Origin: a virus
Direction: 5' to 3' (one strand)
Length of the DNA stretch: 64,000 nucleotides
IMG/VR virus record: IMGVR_UViG_3300032401_000690
Coordinates: 80,148 to 144,147 of that record
The translations under genes were made by a program, and so were the position numbers. Positions 18,901-27,431 of the stretch are shown here, piece after piece (position 1 is the stretch's first letter; each line of letters begins with the position of its first letter). Under the pieces are notes generated by a model that was not told the origin of the DNA, made no database searches, and was given only the letters and a program-made list of their open reading frames with translations.

Positions 18901-21900
18901 CTGCGGCATTTTTATTCTTGAATAGTTTGCCGTTGGCAACTCTTAAGGAAAAATATAAGGAATATGGGGATAACGCAAGTACCAAGGAACTTGATTATAT
19001 TATATCAACATTTAAGAAATTTGGTGCGGTTCATGAATTACCATATGCTTGGATATTAAAATATGGGTCAATTTGGCATCGTTATAAAACGTGGAAGGAA
19101 ACGGGTGTTGATATATTAAGTGAGGTATGGACGGACTATAATTATGCTTATAATTACGACCCAACAAATAGTGCTACAACAAAAAATTATACGGTAACAA
19201 TAAATGGTGTTACTAAAGAAATTATCTTACAAGATAATTTTACAAGTGGTCTTTTAACTCAAACAAAAATAAATCCTGGGTTTTACCCAAGGACTATTGA
19301 TGATTTTAATGTTTTTTTACAGGGACAAAAAGTGTTCGGGGCAATACCACAATTAATAAATGGTACTTGTACTGTAAGTGGAACAACACTTGAAATTACA
19401 TCAATTAATTCCAACGATATTTTTACTGGTGCCGTTTTATCGGGGAGTGGTTTATCTATTGGTACAACAATATTAGATCAATTAAATGGAACTGCCGGTG
19501 GTATTGGAACATATGTTATTAGTCCATTACAGACTTCAGGAACAACACAATTTGTGGTAACCAATAACAACGCAAATGGATATACTAGTGGTGAAATACA
19601 AGGTGCGATTGATAACGGACTATCGTTGGTTAATACAACAGATTCTGTAATAACTAAAACTCCAGGTTTTGATCTTGGGTCTATAACTAGAGGTTTAAGT
19701 ATAACACCTTGGAGTTGTTATGTTGCAACAACTGATGGTGAATCAATATATCCTATGCCGTCATTTGGATCTACGATAAATCAAACACTTGTTGAATGTT
19801 TTAGACCTAATGGAACACTGAAGACTGAAGTTTCAAATAATGGTGCGATGTATAACGGTTCGGTTAGGACATTTTGGAAAGCACCCAATTATGGGTATTT
19901 TGATAATTCAAGATTATCAATACCATCACCAGATAGTTATTTAAAGGAAGTATTTAACGATGTTGCAATACAACAAAACTTCTCAATTAATGGGGAAACA
20001 AATAAATATTCAACAATAAGTGAATTATTTACAACCTTTAATAAAGAAATATTAGATATTCTTGAAACTGAATTTTTAAATTTTAGTAGATCAGAATATG
20101 ATTATAACTCAACTTTATCTTCAAATGATGAACTTGACTCAAGTAAACAAAATAAAAATTTCCAATCTTTGATGAGGGTTGTTATGAAATTACCAAAACC
20201 ATCACCAACTAGTACAAATGGTAATTCTATTGTAAAAGAAATACAGGAAAATCAAATAACTAATTTTACTAGTTATTTAACTACGTTTATGGAATATAAA
20301 GTTGTAATGAAGTATGGTAACCCATCAAATTACGATAAAAAATTATTCTATACATTCTCTAATCAATTTATTATTGACCCATATTCTTATCAGGGTTATA
20401 ATCAAAACTCACCAAATAGTTTACCAACTGCGGGTGGAACTTTAACGTTATCTCAATCTAAAACGCAATATCCTGAAACGTGGAAAACTTTGGAAACATA
20501 TATTGGTTTTTCTGAAATACCTGAATTAGTATATTCTGATAATGGATCTTATATTACTGACTTTTTTGTTGATATTGATGTTGAATTTAGTGAGAACAAT
20601 ATAAAGAATTTTGCACCAATTATTAAAATGTATGCAACTCAGAAACTACAAAATAGTGCAATCACTAAGGTTGAGTTTTATAGTTTAATGGATACCTATC
20701 TTACAAAAAACACAACATATTTAAATACTGTCTTGGATTTAGAATTAACTAGATTGAGAAAAGAGTTACCTACCATTGAAATAACCAGTGCGGATGGTAA
20801 TGTTAAGTCGGATCTTGAAGGTGAACAAACTAGATATGAATTGTGGGATTTATTTAAAACAATAAACGATACTTGGATTTCAGGGGCTGACTTTAAAAGT
20901 AAAACATTATTTGAAGATGTTTTAATAATGGATAGGGCAAGTAGGGATGTTGGTCAGAAAGTGTTTGTAGATATTTTTATGTTAAAGAATTTAATGGAAA
21001 ACGCTAATTATGCAAATAAATTACTTGATATTGTCCAATCAATTTTAACTGCTAATAATTTTGTAAACTTTACATTACCTGCTTATGCCAATTTCTATAA
21101 TGTAAAAGATGTGAGTAAAAATCCATCACCAAAACCTGAAGGAACACTAGAATTTGCAAACACTTTATTTGGGACATTTTTAGATGTTGATTATAGAGAA
21201 ACATCGGCAAAGTTTCTTTGTTTGTATAGTAATCCCCCAAGTAAACATTTGGCGATGAATGAAAATACTGATTATAGATATAGGGACGATGCGTTTGATT
21301 TAAGGAGAGCAACTGATAATCCTTTGTTGGAAAATCAAGATGGTAAAACTAATTGGGATAAATCAAATAAGGTAGTTGGGTTTAATGTTGATATTGGACC
21401 ACAAAATCAACAAATATTTAAACAGATTGATATTTCTCAAGACCCGGGATTACCAACAAGTGAGTCGTTAGAGGTATTAAACCAAATGGCGAATTTAGAT
21501 CAAAATAGAGGTGGGTATACACAAAGTGTTTCATTATATAACTTATATAAAAATAGAAGTTATAGGTGTAGTATTGATATGATGGGTAATGCTCTTATGC
21601 AACCTATGATGTATTTTAATTTACGAAATGTTCCTATGTTTAGTGGGCCATATATGATCACTAAAGTTTCTCATAGAATAGGTTTAGATGGGTTTGATAC
21701 AACAATAGAAGGTCAAAGACAACCATTCTATAGTATTCCTAAAATTGAGTCATTTATACAGTCGTTAAGTACAAAAATACTTTCAAACATTAGAGAGAAA
21801 GTAGAACAAAATAATAAGGAGATAAATGCGACAACAACAAATGTTATTAGTCAAACAAATAATGTTGTGAATAATAGTAATATGACTGTTGGTTTAAGTC

Positions 21901-22481
21901 CAAATCAAGAATGTAGTGATAATTTAAATTCTGATTATAAAAATAAAAATTATGTAACGGCAACACCACAAAAAAACACAATTACAATTAAAGAAGCAAT
22001 AACATTAATTAATAAGAAAATTAATGAGTTAAACCCACCAAATAAAGAAGATTTAGCGTTATTAATTTATTCCATAATGTCATTAAGGTTAAGTACTAAA
22101 TTTAGTGGTTATGGTAATAATTATGGTGTTATACCATTAACATCATCATATGGTGGTTCAGATGTTAGTTTTAGTAAGACATATTTCTGTGATACTAATA
22201 AAACTCCAATAGTTATTTTTAATACTCCTGATTTATTTATGGATTTTATGGTTAGTAAATATGGTACTCAGATGGTGGCATTAAACGCTTATTTATTGAA
22301 TTTTACGACTTATCTTGATCCCCAACAATTGGCTAAAGCGATTGTTAAATTCTATGTTATTAATTTCCCATCAATAAGTGATAATAATGTATACGACAAA
22401 TTACCTGAAGATGATAAAATTAAATATGAGAATATTGTTATTAACGCAATTAAGGAATATAGGTTAAATGTGGGTCAATAA
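15912..22481 (+). CDS. Giant baseplate hub-like protein (2189 aa)
   Basis: The product is one of the largest in the window. The N-terminal 240 residues (TQINISYSTDFMPIIDVTLEDVKGRALF, PLFYLTIKGYLGKAVRLPLMLVTF; each part beta-rich) and a region around residues 1870-1945 (CSIDMMGNALMQPMMYFNL, MFSGPYMITKVSHRIGLDGF) look like the two barrel halves of a gp27/gpD-type hub, separated by about 1600 residues of other sequence. A Thr/Gly-rich module at about residues 1149-1220 (TVSGTTLEITSI, VLSGSGLSIGTTIL, GGIGTYVIS) is a mobile phage surface domain. The C-terminal 200 residues hold a compact domain (DLFMDFMVSKYGTQM) of unknown role; I see no lysozyme motif. ATG at 15912 overlaps the upstream gene. Hub role is inference from position and the C-terminal motif. 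Confidence 0.6.
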   Translation: MADNGENILVEFDYQNITVIDPNKIIDKDGKPQQRLINHEDLVMYANLECTVLPRTKLALGAPLSDTIRTVSVASMNFLNPGNKTFLDDDWSDEITGKNTLQGKGVNQKKSNIIPGNTSNIDKSDDYYITQTLVSNGNPGAVDNGLLGITQINISYSTDFMPIIDVTLEDVKGRALFEGGNNSPYAAFFQLPYPLFYLTIKGYLGKAVRLPLMLVTFNASFDPGSGNFRVQLKLYTYKYTIMSSVNWGGMMAAPLMYQSNVKTKQTTTTKNGNGNDKVTSSWSSTGFAKMKELYATYKSKGLIDDGFPEITLQELKVRLDTFLKNIIEEYSKTNMDVLNKLEEYAKNLTEYEQKVYIYSGEDAWAKKYLDFTDVFITKPTNTQKDGLTLYKFKKEYDTAEKRQLALTVLDGLVISYNGLLKGNATLGDNKPNSIPVNIVLDLKKNVSTFYSNATVTDIDLVKTYFTRSNKKITEEEKATFEAKVKLEFNSSQLFFFEGKGSFIDQTSTIAENFQIQKQKIEEGIAKDLTNKIGATFKSDGKGGGSGGIGFAPTIRNVLAVFFAQGEAFLRLLDDVHTKAWDLRDSPLRKNAILSNSSTVNSVDLKDLSIEKTPIYPWPQLIVENNLKEDGERFELMYPGHPSIATKVRAFSPEIWPEVQFVEEFIKGTVERSVKQDFPGSVTNSETKPSRLSFNAIEFPISNEVYQNTEEVKFFYEIYERMLLNSFYSKLSRDSNIDFNMKEYYAECEVLDIITALGSDNPYLTKKLKEYNLTSGSYLAFLKHISNEGSGESWQNFVRGEFNTSYIKNEVNSSFGLLSGDIIDNDKSMPLLSLKDVSQSTEYFGDNNNIENYDFTDLYPITNLGWDNTYLANAKGIQKAENIFKTTQVLEYNNTNKIITNYLNKGKGKDPITNFNYKPAIFSQTIDFTLLDLKVFYKNRKFEDQFITEGNIYYSNYENKLDADQTTSMLNTPYFVNAIQQGVYNFRYKSNDQSPYKSAAFLFLNSLPLATLKEKYKEYGDNASTKELDYIISTFKKFGAVHELPYAWILKYGSIWHRYKTWKETGVDILSEVWTDYNYAYNYDPTNSATTKNYTVTINGVTKEIILQDNFTSGLLTQTKINPGFYPRTIDDFNVFLQGQKVFGAIPQLINGTCTVSGTTLEITSINSNDIFTGAVLSGSGLSIGTTILDQLNGTAGGIGTYVISPLQTSGTTQFVVTNNNANGYTSGEIQGAIDNGLSLVNTTDSVITKTPGFDLGSITRGLSITPWSCYVATTDGESIYPMPSFGSTINQTLVECFRPNGTLKTEVSNNGAMYNGSVRTFWKAPNYGYFDNSRLSIPSPDSYLKEVFNDVAIQQNFSINGETNKYSTISELFTTFNKEILDILETEFLNFSRSEYDYNSTLSSNDELDSSKQNKNFQSLMRVVMKLPKPSPTSTNGNSIVKEIQENQITNFTSYLTTFMEYKVVMKYGNPSNYDKKLFYTFSNQFIIDPYSYQGYNQNSPNSLPTAGGTLTLSQSKTQYPETWKTLETYIGFSEIPELVYSDNGSYITDFFVDIDVEFSENNIKNFAPIIKMYATQKLQNSAITKVEFYSLMDTYLTKNTTYLNTVLDLELTRLRKELPTIEITSADGNVKSDLEGEQTRYELWDLFKTINDTWISGADFKSKTLFEDVLIMDRASRDVGQKVFVDIFMLKNLMENANYANKLLDIVQSILTANNFVNFTLPAYANFYNVKDVSKNPSPKPEGTLEFANTLFGTFLDVDYRETSAKFLCLYSNPPSKHLAMNENTDYRYRDDAFDLRRATDNPLLENQDGKTNWDKSNKVVGFNVDIGPQNQQIFKQIDISQDPGLPTSESLEVLNQMANLDQNRGGYTQSVSLYNLYKNRSYRCSIDMMGNALMQPMMYFNLRNVPMFSGPYMITKVSHRIGLDGFDTTIEGQRQPFYSIPKIESFIQSLSTKILSNIREKVEQNNKEINATTTNVISQTNNVVNNSNMTVGLSPNQECSDNLNSDYKNKNYVTATPQKNTITIKEAITLINKKINELNPPNKEDLALLIYSIMSLRLSTKFSGYGNNYGVIPLTSSYGGSDVSFSKTYFCDTNKTPIVIFNTPDLFMDFMVSKYGTQMVALNAYLLNFTTYLDPQQLAKAIVKFYVINFPSISDNNVYDKLPEDDKIKYENIVINAIKEYRLNVGQ

Positions 22482-22515
22482 TCTACCAACACATAAATTT
22501 TTTAATACTTAATGA

Positions 22516-22523
22516 TATTTATA
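22516..22523 (+). promoter_or_regulatory. TATTTATA box upstream of two small genes
   Basis: GATATTTATATAAAAAAG lies 13 bases before the ATG at 22537. Confidence 0.5.
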
Positions 22524-22536
22524 TAAAAAAGAAATT

Positions 22537-22761
22537 ATGAACACTAAATTAATATTAGATAACTACTTGGGTAAAAACACAAGAGTTACAGAAAAAGACA
22601 AAGGAAATGGTTATAAAGAAGTTTGTGACCTTGATAGTGGAGATTGCTACACAATTAGAATGAAAGATGGTTTAATTGAGAGAGTTGACAATACTATGAA
22701 TACAAATAAAAAAATCCAAGTAGAGACTAAAACAGGTATTAAACAATTATTAAACGGATAA
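22537..22761 (+). CDS. Hypothetical protein, 74 aa
   Basis: Short soluble protein with an alternating charged/beta pattern (RVTEKDKGNGYKEVCDLDSGDCYTIRMKDG). It looks like a small one-domain beta fold, with two Cys seven residues apart. I recognise no family. It has a promoter box and is followed after 4 bases by the proline-rich gene, so the two form an operon closed by a terminator. Coding reality is supported by the box, spacing and the intact frame. Confidence 0.7.
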   Translation: MNTKLILDNYLGKNTRVTEKDKGNGYKEVCDLDSGDCYTIRMKDGLIERVDNTMNTNKKIQVETKTGIKQLLNG

Positions 22762-22765
22762 TAAA

Positions 22766-23416
22766 ATGAGTGTAGATAAAAAGATTTTAGAGGAAATTAA
22801 GAGATATAATTCTATTAATAGTTATATTATGGAACAAGACATTCCTGATTTACCACCACCATTACCGGGAGATGTGCCACCGGCACCTGATGCGGCACCA
22901 TTACCGGGAGATATACCACCTGCACCTGACGCGGCAGCACCTGTACCACCTGTAGGGCCAACACCTGAACCTATTGACATTGCAAATGATCCTGATGTTG
23001 AAGAAGTTGGTAAAGAGGAGGACGAAAAAGAAGATATTGAGATTACTGATTTGGTAAAATCACAAAAAAATATTGAGGATAAACAAGAGGAATATTTTAA
23101 TAATTTATTTGGCCAACTTGAGAATATGGAATCTAAGTTGGGTGAAATGGATAAAATTATGAATGCTCTTAATGCTCTTGAGGTTAAAGTTGAAAAAATG
23201 AGACCTAAAACCCCACAAGAAAAATTAGAATTAAGAAGTTTGGATTCAGGACCGTTTAATCAAAAACTATCAGATTTTTTTATTGACAAAGAAGAAGATA
23301 TGGAAAAATCGGGAAAAAATGAATATGTTTTAACATCGGATGATGTTGAGGACTTTTCACCAAACGAAATTAAGGGAACTTTTAATTCCTACGATGATGA
23401 TGATATGATGCCGTAA
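22766..23416 (+). CDS. Proline-rich, coiled-coil acidic protein (216 aa)
   Basis: Residues about 25-75 are a Pro/Ala/Asp linker with a repeated LPGD(V/I)PPAPDAA unit; residues 80-100 are acidic (EEVGKEEDEKEDIEI); residues 105-155 form a probable coiled coil (LFGQLENMESKLGEMDKIM, LNALEVKVEKM). The C-terminus is acidic and ends DDDDMMP. This layout suggests an extended oligomeric structural or scaffold-like protein. No enzymatic motif is visible. It follows the 74-residue gene closely, lies after the hub genes and is followed by a terminator that separates tail genes from the SSB gene. Function unknown. Confidence 0.75.
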   Translation: MSVDKKILEEIKRYNSINSYIMEQDIPDLPPPLPGDVPPAPDAAPLPGDIPPAPDAAAPVPPVGPTPEPIDIANDPDVEEVGKEEDEKEDIEITDLVKSQKNIEDKQEEYFNNLFGQLENMESKLGEMDKIMNALNALEVKVEKMRPKTPQEKLELRSLDSGPFNQKLSDFFIDKEEDMEKSGKNEYVLTSDDVEDFSPNEIKGTFNSYDDDDMMP

Positions 23417-23419
23417 TTA

Positions 23420-23443
23420 TAAAACCACAAAATGTGGTTTTAT
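23420..23443 (+). terminator. Rho-independent terminator before the SSB gene
   Basis: Stem AAAACCACA / TGTGGTTTT with a 3-base loop, followed by ATTT; it begins 4 bases after the stop codon at 23416. The T run is short, so efficiency is uncertain. Confidence 0.75.
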
Positions 23444-23475
23444 TTACGACAACAAGTTGACAACACACAATTTTC

Positions 23476-23483
23476 TATTTATA
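23476..23483 (+). promoter_or_regulatory. TATTTATA box upstream of the SSB gene
   Basis: TTCTATTTATACTTT lies 31 bases before the ATG at 23515. SSB is needed early and late, so other promoter elements may also act here. Confidence 0.4.
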
Positions 23484-23514
23484 CTTTCTATGTAAACTTT
23501 TAATTAATATATAT

Positions 23515-24378
23515 ATGGCGACAACAAATGTTTTAGATGCGGTTTTGGCTCAGTATGAAAGCTCAAAACAAGGTGGTTCTTCTAACACCACAAAAATGTC
23601 TCAGGACGAAAGAATGAAAAAATATTTCGCGGCTATCCTTAAGGATAACGAGAAACAAGGTCAGAAACGACTTAGAATATTACCAACAACTGATGGGTCT
23701 TCACCTTTCAAAGAAGTATGGTTCCACGAACTTAATGTGGATGGTAAATGGCAAAAATTCTATGATCCAGGAAAAAATGATAATGAGAGATCACCATTGA
23801 ATGAGGTTCACGAAGAACTTATGTCAACGGGTAAAGAATCTGACAAAGAAATGGCACGACAATATAAAGCTCGTAAGTTTTATATCGTTAAAGTAATTGA
23901 TCGTGATAACGAACAAGACGGAGTTAAGTTTTGGAGATTTAAACACAATTACAAACAAGAAGGGATCCTTGATAAAATTATTCCAATTTGGAAAGCAAAA
24001 GGTGATGTTACCGATTCTGATAAAGGTCGTGATTTAATCTTGGAACTTACCAAAGCAAAAACTCCAAAAGGGGCGGTATATACAGTAATTCAAACTGTAA
24101 TGTATGATGACCCAACACCAACTCACGAAGATGTGGAAACAATGAACACTTGGATCAATGATGAATTGACTTGGGAAGATGTTTATTCTAAAAAACCAAT
24201 TGAATACCTTGAAGCGTTATCAAGAGGTGAAACTCCACGTTGGGATAGTGAAAAAGGTGGTTACGCCTATAGTAATGATGTTGTTGCAGAAACTTCTATT
24301 GGGGGATCAAAACAAGAGTCAAAGACTACTGTTGACCCACAAGCAAATGAAGAGGTTGACGAGGAATTACCATTCTAA
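23515..24378 (+). CDS. gp32: Single-stranded DNA-binding protein, gp32-like
   Basis: The 287-residue protein resembles T4 gp32 (301 residues), which coats single-stranded DNA in replication and recombination. The core has QGQKRLRILPTTDG, FKEVWFHELNVDGKWQKFYDP, RKFYIVKVIDRDNEQDGVKFWRFK (in two parts) and a PTHEDVETMNTWI segment, consistent with the OB-fold and connecting regions. The C-terminus is acidic and ends DEELPF, the typical SSB protein-interaction tip. T4 gp32 binds zinc through three Cys and one His; this protein has no cysteine at all, so the zinc site is lost or replaced. It has its own box and terminator and is followed by uvsX, a natural functional pairing. Confidence 0.88.
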   Translation: MATTNVLDAVLAQYESSKQGGSSNTTKMSQDERMKKYFAAILKDNEKQGQKRLRILPTTDGSSPFKEVWFHELNVDGKWQKFYDPGKNDNERSPLNEVHEELMSTGKESDKEMARQYKARKFYIVKVIDRDNEQDGVKFWRFKHNYKQEGILDKIIPIWKAKGDVTDSDKGRDLILELTKAKTPKGAVYTVIQTVMYDDPTPTHEDVETMNTWINDELTWEDVYSKKPIEYLEALSRGETPRWDSEKGGYAYSNDVVAETSIGGSKQESKTTVDPQANEEVDEELPF

Positions 24379-24401
24379 AAAAAAAAGAACCTAAATGATA
24401 G

Positions 24402-24432
24402 GCACCGATTTACAATGTCGGTGCTTTTTTTT
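24402..24432 (+). terminator. Rho-independent terminator between SSB and uvsX
   Basis: Stem GCACCGA / TCGGTGC with a 9-base loop followed by T8. It would give strong SSB expression with separate or reduced uvsX expression. Confidence 0.9.
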
Positions 24433-24458
24433 ATCTTTTAAAAAACAAACAAATTATT

Positions 24459-25448
24459 ATGGCAATAAAAAAGAAAGAAATATCCTTGGATGCAATCAAG
24501 GGTAAATTCTCAACAAAAACAAAGTATAAACCAGAAAGTTTTTATAATTGTGGTGAGGCGTTTATGGGGGCTTGCGGACTACCCGGACCTGTAATGGGGG
24601 GTATAAATATGTTCTTGGGGCATTCAAATGCTGGAAAGACAACGGCAATGATCCTTGCGGCTGCGGACGCTCAGAAAAAGGGTCACTTACCAGTTTTTAT
24701 TATAACGGAGAAGAAGTGGAGTTTTGAGCATAGTGTGGAATTGGGGTTACAGGCTCAAAAAAATGCGGATGGAACTTGGGATGGGGACTTTATATTTAAC
24801 GATTCGTTTGATGTTATTGAACAGGCAACGGACTTTATTAACAATATTTTAGACGAACAAGAGAAGGGTAACCTCCCTTATAACTTATTGTTTTTGTTTG
24901 ATAGTATTGGGTCAGTTCCGTGTCAGATGACTTTTGACGGAAAGGGTGGGTCCATGCACAACTCAAGAGTTCTTGCGGATAAAATAGGTATGGGGATACA
25001 TTCCAGAATTTCTAAATCTAAAAAAGAAGATTATCCTTATTATAATACTTTAGTTATAGTTAATCAACCATGGGTCGAGTTACCGGACAATCCATTTGGT
25101 CAACCTGAAATTCGAGCCAAAGGTGGTATAGCAATATGGTTGGCGAGTAGTTTAATATTCTTATTTGGTAATCAGAAAAAAGCTGGTATCAGTCATATTG
25201 ATGCAACTAAAGACGGTAGAAAGGTGTCATTTGCAATTAGAACAAAGATATCTATTTTGAAAAATCACGTAAATGGTCTCGGTTACAAGGATGGTAAAAT
25301 AATTGCAGTACCGCAAGGGTATATTGAAGACACAAAAGAGGCTTTAGATAATTATAAAAAAGAATATTCGGAGTATTGGGCAACAAAATTAGGTTATTCG
25401 GAATATTCTTTGGATGAATATACTAATGACATTGACCCTGAAGAATAA
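24459..25448 (+). CDS. uvsX: UvsX-like RecA recombinase
   Basis: The 329-residue protein is a RecA-fold strand-exchange ATPase. The Walker A motif is GHSNAGKTT (residues 54-62), the catalytic Glu lies in IITEKKWS, the Walker B strand is LLFLFDSIGS, and the DNA-binding loop area contains FGQPEIRAKGGIAIW. T4 UvsX is 391 residues; this one is shorter at the C-terminus, which is acidic (DEYTNDIDPEE). It forms filaments on SSB-coated DNA and drives recombination-dependent replication. No TATTTATA box precedes it; only the terminator and an A-rich leader do, so it may depend on read-through from the SSB promoter or on an element I cannot recognise. Confidence 0.92.
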   Translation: MAIKKKEISLDAIKGKFSTKTKYKPESFYNCGEAFMGACGLPGPVMGGINMFLGHSNAGKTTAMILAAADAQKKGHLPVFIITEKKWSFEHSVELGLQAQKNADGTWDGDFIFNDSFDVIEQATDFINNILDEQEKGNLPYNLLFLFDSIGSVPCQMTFDGKGGSMHNSRVLADKIGMGIHSRISKSKKEDYPYYNTLVIVNQPWVELPDNPFGQPEIRAKGGIAIWLASSLIFLFGNQKKAGISHIDATKDGRKVSFAIRTKISILKNHVNGLGYKDGKIIAVPQGYIEDTKEALDNYKKEYSEYWATKLGYSEYSLDEYTNDIDPEE

Positions 25449-25490
25449 AAAAAATTGTTAATGGGACACTCTTTTACTTGATTTGACGAT

Positions 25491-25498
25491 ATTTATAT
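25491..25498 (+). promoter_or_regulatory. TATTTATA box upstream of the PD-(D/E)XK endonuclease
   Basis: GATATTTATATGATATG: the box ends only 3 bases before the ATG at 25502. If it is a promoter the message would start at or inside the start codon. Confidence 0.35.
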
Positions 25499-25501
25499 GA
25501 T

Positions 25502-26389
25502 ATGTGTGATTGTAAAGAAACTATTGGCCATAAAACTTCTTGTTTTATTAAATGTGATGAATGTGATAAAATTATTAAATATAAGGCTTTATCTACATAT
25601 AAGACATCCATTAGACGAAGTAAAACTTTTGGGTTATGTTCGTCTTGTTTAAAGAATGGGGAAAGAAATCCGTTCTTCAATAAGAAACACACTAAAGAAT
25701 CCATGGTTAGGATGGTTAAAACCTCAAATAATAGTGAAGAAAGAAAAAAATATTACGAAAAAATAAGGTCAGAAGAATATAGAAAATATTTAAGTGATTG
25801 GATGAAAAAAAATAGTCCGATGAGAGGTAATTCATATTATAAAATATGGGTTCAAAAATATGGTGTCGATAAGGCCGATGAAATGAATAAAGAGTGTTCG
25901 TTAAAAAAATCGGTTAAAGGGGAAAAAAATTATTGGTTTGGTAAAACCCCCCCCTTTGGTTCTGGAAATGGTTGGTCAGGATGGTACAATGGGTGGTATT
26001 TTAGAAGTTTATTGGAGTTGTCGTATATGGTCAACGTAATAGAAAAATATGGGTTTAATTGGGAGACGGGAGAATCTAATAAATTTAAAATTGTTTTTAA
26101 ACATAAAGATGTGGTGAAGAATTATTTTCCGGATTTTGTATTAAATAATAAATATATGGTTGAATGTAAACCAAAAAGATTATGGAATACCGATTTAATT
26201 ATAAATAAAAAAAACGCAGCTGAAGAATTCTGTCAAAAAAATGACTTAATCTATAAGTTAAGAGATATACCAAAAATGTCTGATGATGAGATATTATCAT
26301 TATATGTAAATGGGGAATTAATTTGGATAGAAAGATACCGAATAAAATTCCAAGATAGAATTTTAAAAAAGAGTAACAAAATATTGTAG
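25502..26389 (+). CDS. Homing endonuclease with NUMOD3-like and PD-(D/E)XK domains
   Basis: The 295-residue protein opens with Cys pairs (CDEC, CSSC; residues about 18-50) that could bind zinc, then a NUMOD3-like DNA-binding motif at residues 53-71 (GERNPFFNKKHTKES). After a Lys-rich linker and a second glycine-rich motif (GKTPPFGSGNGWSG), residues about 165-260 form a restriction-endonuclease-like core: FRSLLELSYM, NYFPDFVLNNKYMVECKPKR (Asp ... Glu-x-Lys) and the helix NAAEEFCQ. This is the composition of a phage homing endonuclease. It stands between uvsX and RNase H, two essential replication genes, a typical site for such elements. Nuclease activity is inferred from motif conservation. 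Confidence 0.78.
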   Translation: MCDCKETIGHKTSCFIKCDECDKIIKYKALSTYKTSIRRSKTFGLCSSCLKNGERNPFFNKKHTKESMVRMVKTSNNSEERKKYYEKIRSEEYRKYLSDWMKKNSPMRGNSYYKIWVQKYGVDKADEMNKECSLKKSVKGEKNYWFGKTPPFGSGNGWSGWYNGWYFRSLLELSYMVNVIEKYGFNWETGESNKFKIVFKHKDVVKNYFPDFVLNNKYMVECKPKRLWNTDLIINKKNAAEEFCQKNDLIYKLRDIPKMSDDEILSLYVNGELIWIERYRIKFQDRILKKSNKIL

Positions 26390-26411
26390 TAACAATTATA
26401 AAAAAATTTAA

Positions 26412-27431
26412 ATGACCAAAACACTTATTGTTGATGGTAACAACTTATTAAAAATTGGATTTCACGGAGTTAAGGATTTCTATAATGATGGGGAACACAT
26501 TGGTGGGACTTGGCATTTCCTTAACACAATCCGTAAATTTTTAGAGGAAACTAACTTTAACAAAGTTATGGTTTTTTGGGATAGTGATACAAACTCAACC
26601 CAAAGAAAATTAATATACCCCAAATATAAGATGAATCGTAAATCTTCTCCTGATAATATGGAGAAGACAGATTCATTTAACAAACAAAAAACAAGAGTTA
26701 AACAATATCTTGAAGAGATGTTTATAAGACAATTGGAGGTTGAAAATTCGGAAGCGGATGATCTTATTGCCTATTACTGTCAGATCTCTTTAGATGAGGT
26801 TAAAACGATATTCTCGTCCGACAAAGACTTAACTCAATTAATATCAGAAACGGTAACAATATATTCCCCCAACCTAAAGGCATATTATAAGTTTGGTGAT
26901 AACATTAAGTTCAAAGACTGTTTAATTCCCCATTATAATGTTAAAACATTTAAGATTGTTGCTGGTGATACATCAGACAACATTGATGGTATTAGTTTAA
27001 TGGGTGAGAAAACTTTAGTTAAATTATTTCCTGAAATACTTGATTCGGAAATAAGTTTTACAGATATTTTAACAAGAGGTAAGAAATTATTGGAAGAACA
27101 AGGTAAAAGTGTTGTTTTAAATAATCTAATAAGTGGAAAAACGAAGGAGGGTATTCTTGGGGAAAAGTTCTACGAAATAAACAAGATATTGGTTGATTTA
27201 TCTGAACCACTTATAAGTGAAGAGGGTAAGGAGATGGTTAAACAATATTATTCAGAAAGTTTAGATCCTGATGGAAGGGGTTATAGAAACTTAATGAAGA
27301 TGATGATGTCGGACGGATTTTTTAAGTATTTACCAAAACGTGATGACGCTTGGGTTGGATTTATAAAACCATTTTTAAAATTAACAAGAAAAGAAAAAAC
27401 AATTTACAAAAACAAAAAAACAAATTTATGA
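26412..27431 (+). CDS. rnh: RNase H / 5'-3' FEN-type exonuclease
   Basis: The 339-residue protein matches the flap endonuclease family to which T4 RNase H (305 residues) belongs; it removes RNA primers and 5' flaps from lagging-strand fragments. Metal-binding acidic motifs appear in order: LIVDGNNLL (Asp8), VFWDSD, SEADDLIAYY, SSDKDLTQL, and AGDTSDNIDGI, followed by the helix-hairpin-helix-like LMGEKTLVKL. The basic C-terminal tail (RKEKTIYKNKKT) is extra. The stop codon overlaps the ATG of the next gene (ATGA at 27428-27431), so the two are translationally coupled. It is downstream of the inserted endonuclease and upstream of the helicase. Confidence 0.88.
   Translation: MTKTLIVDGNNLLKIGFHGVKDFYNDGEHIGGTWHFLNTIRKFLEETNFNKVMVFWDSDTNSTQRKLIYPKYKMNRKSSPDNMEKTDSFNKQKTRVKQYLEEMFIRQLEVENSEADDLIAYYCQISLDEVKTIFSSDKDLTQLISETVTIYSPNLKAYYKFGDNIKFKDCLIPHYNVKTFKIVAGDTSDNIDGISLMGEKTLVKLFPEILDSEISFTDILTRGKKLLEEQGKSVVLNNLISGKTKEGILGEKFYEINKILVDLSEPLISEEGKEMVKQYYSESLDPDGRGYRNLMKMMMSDGFFKYLPKRDDAWVGFIKPFLKLTRKEKTIYKNKKTNL

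Noticed and set aside
10497-22481. Inteins or introns as reason for the giant structural proteins
   Set aside because: I saw no intein splice motifs (Cys/Ser start, HN-Cys/Ser end) or endonuclease core within them.
27350-27427. N-terminal extension of the gene after RNase H from an ATG at 27350
   Set aside because: It overlaps the RNase H gene by 82 bases and is Lys-rich shadow sequence; the ATGA junction at 27428 gives a normal coupled start.
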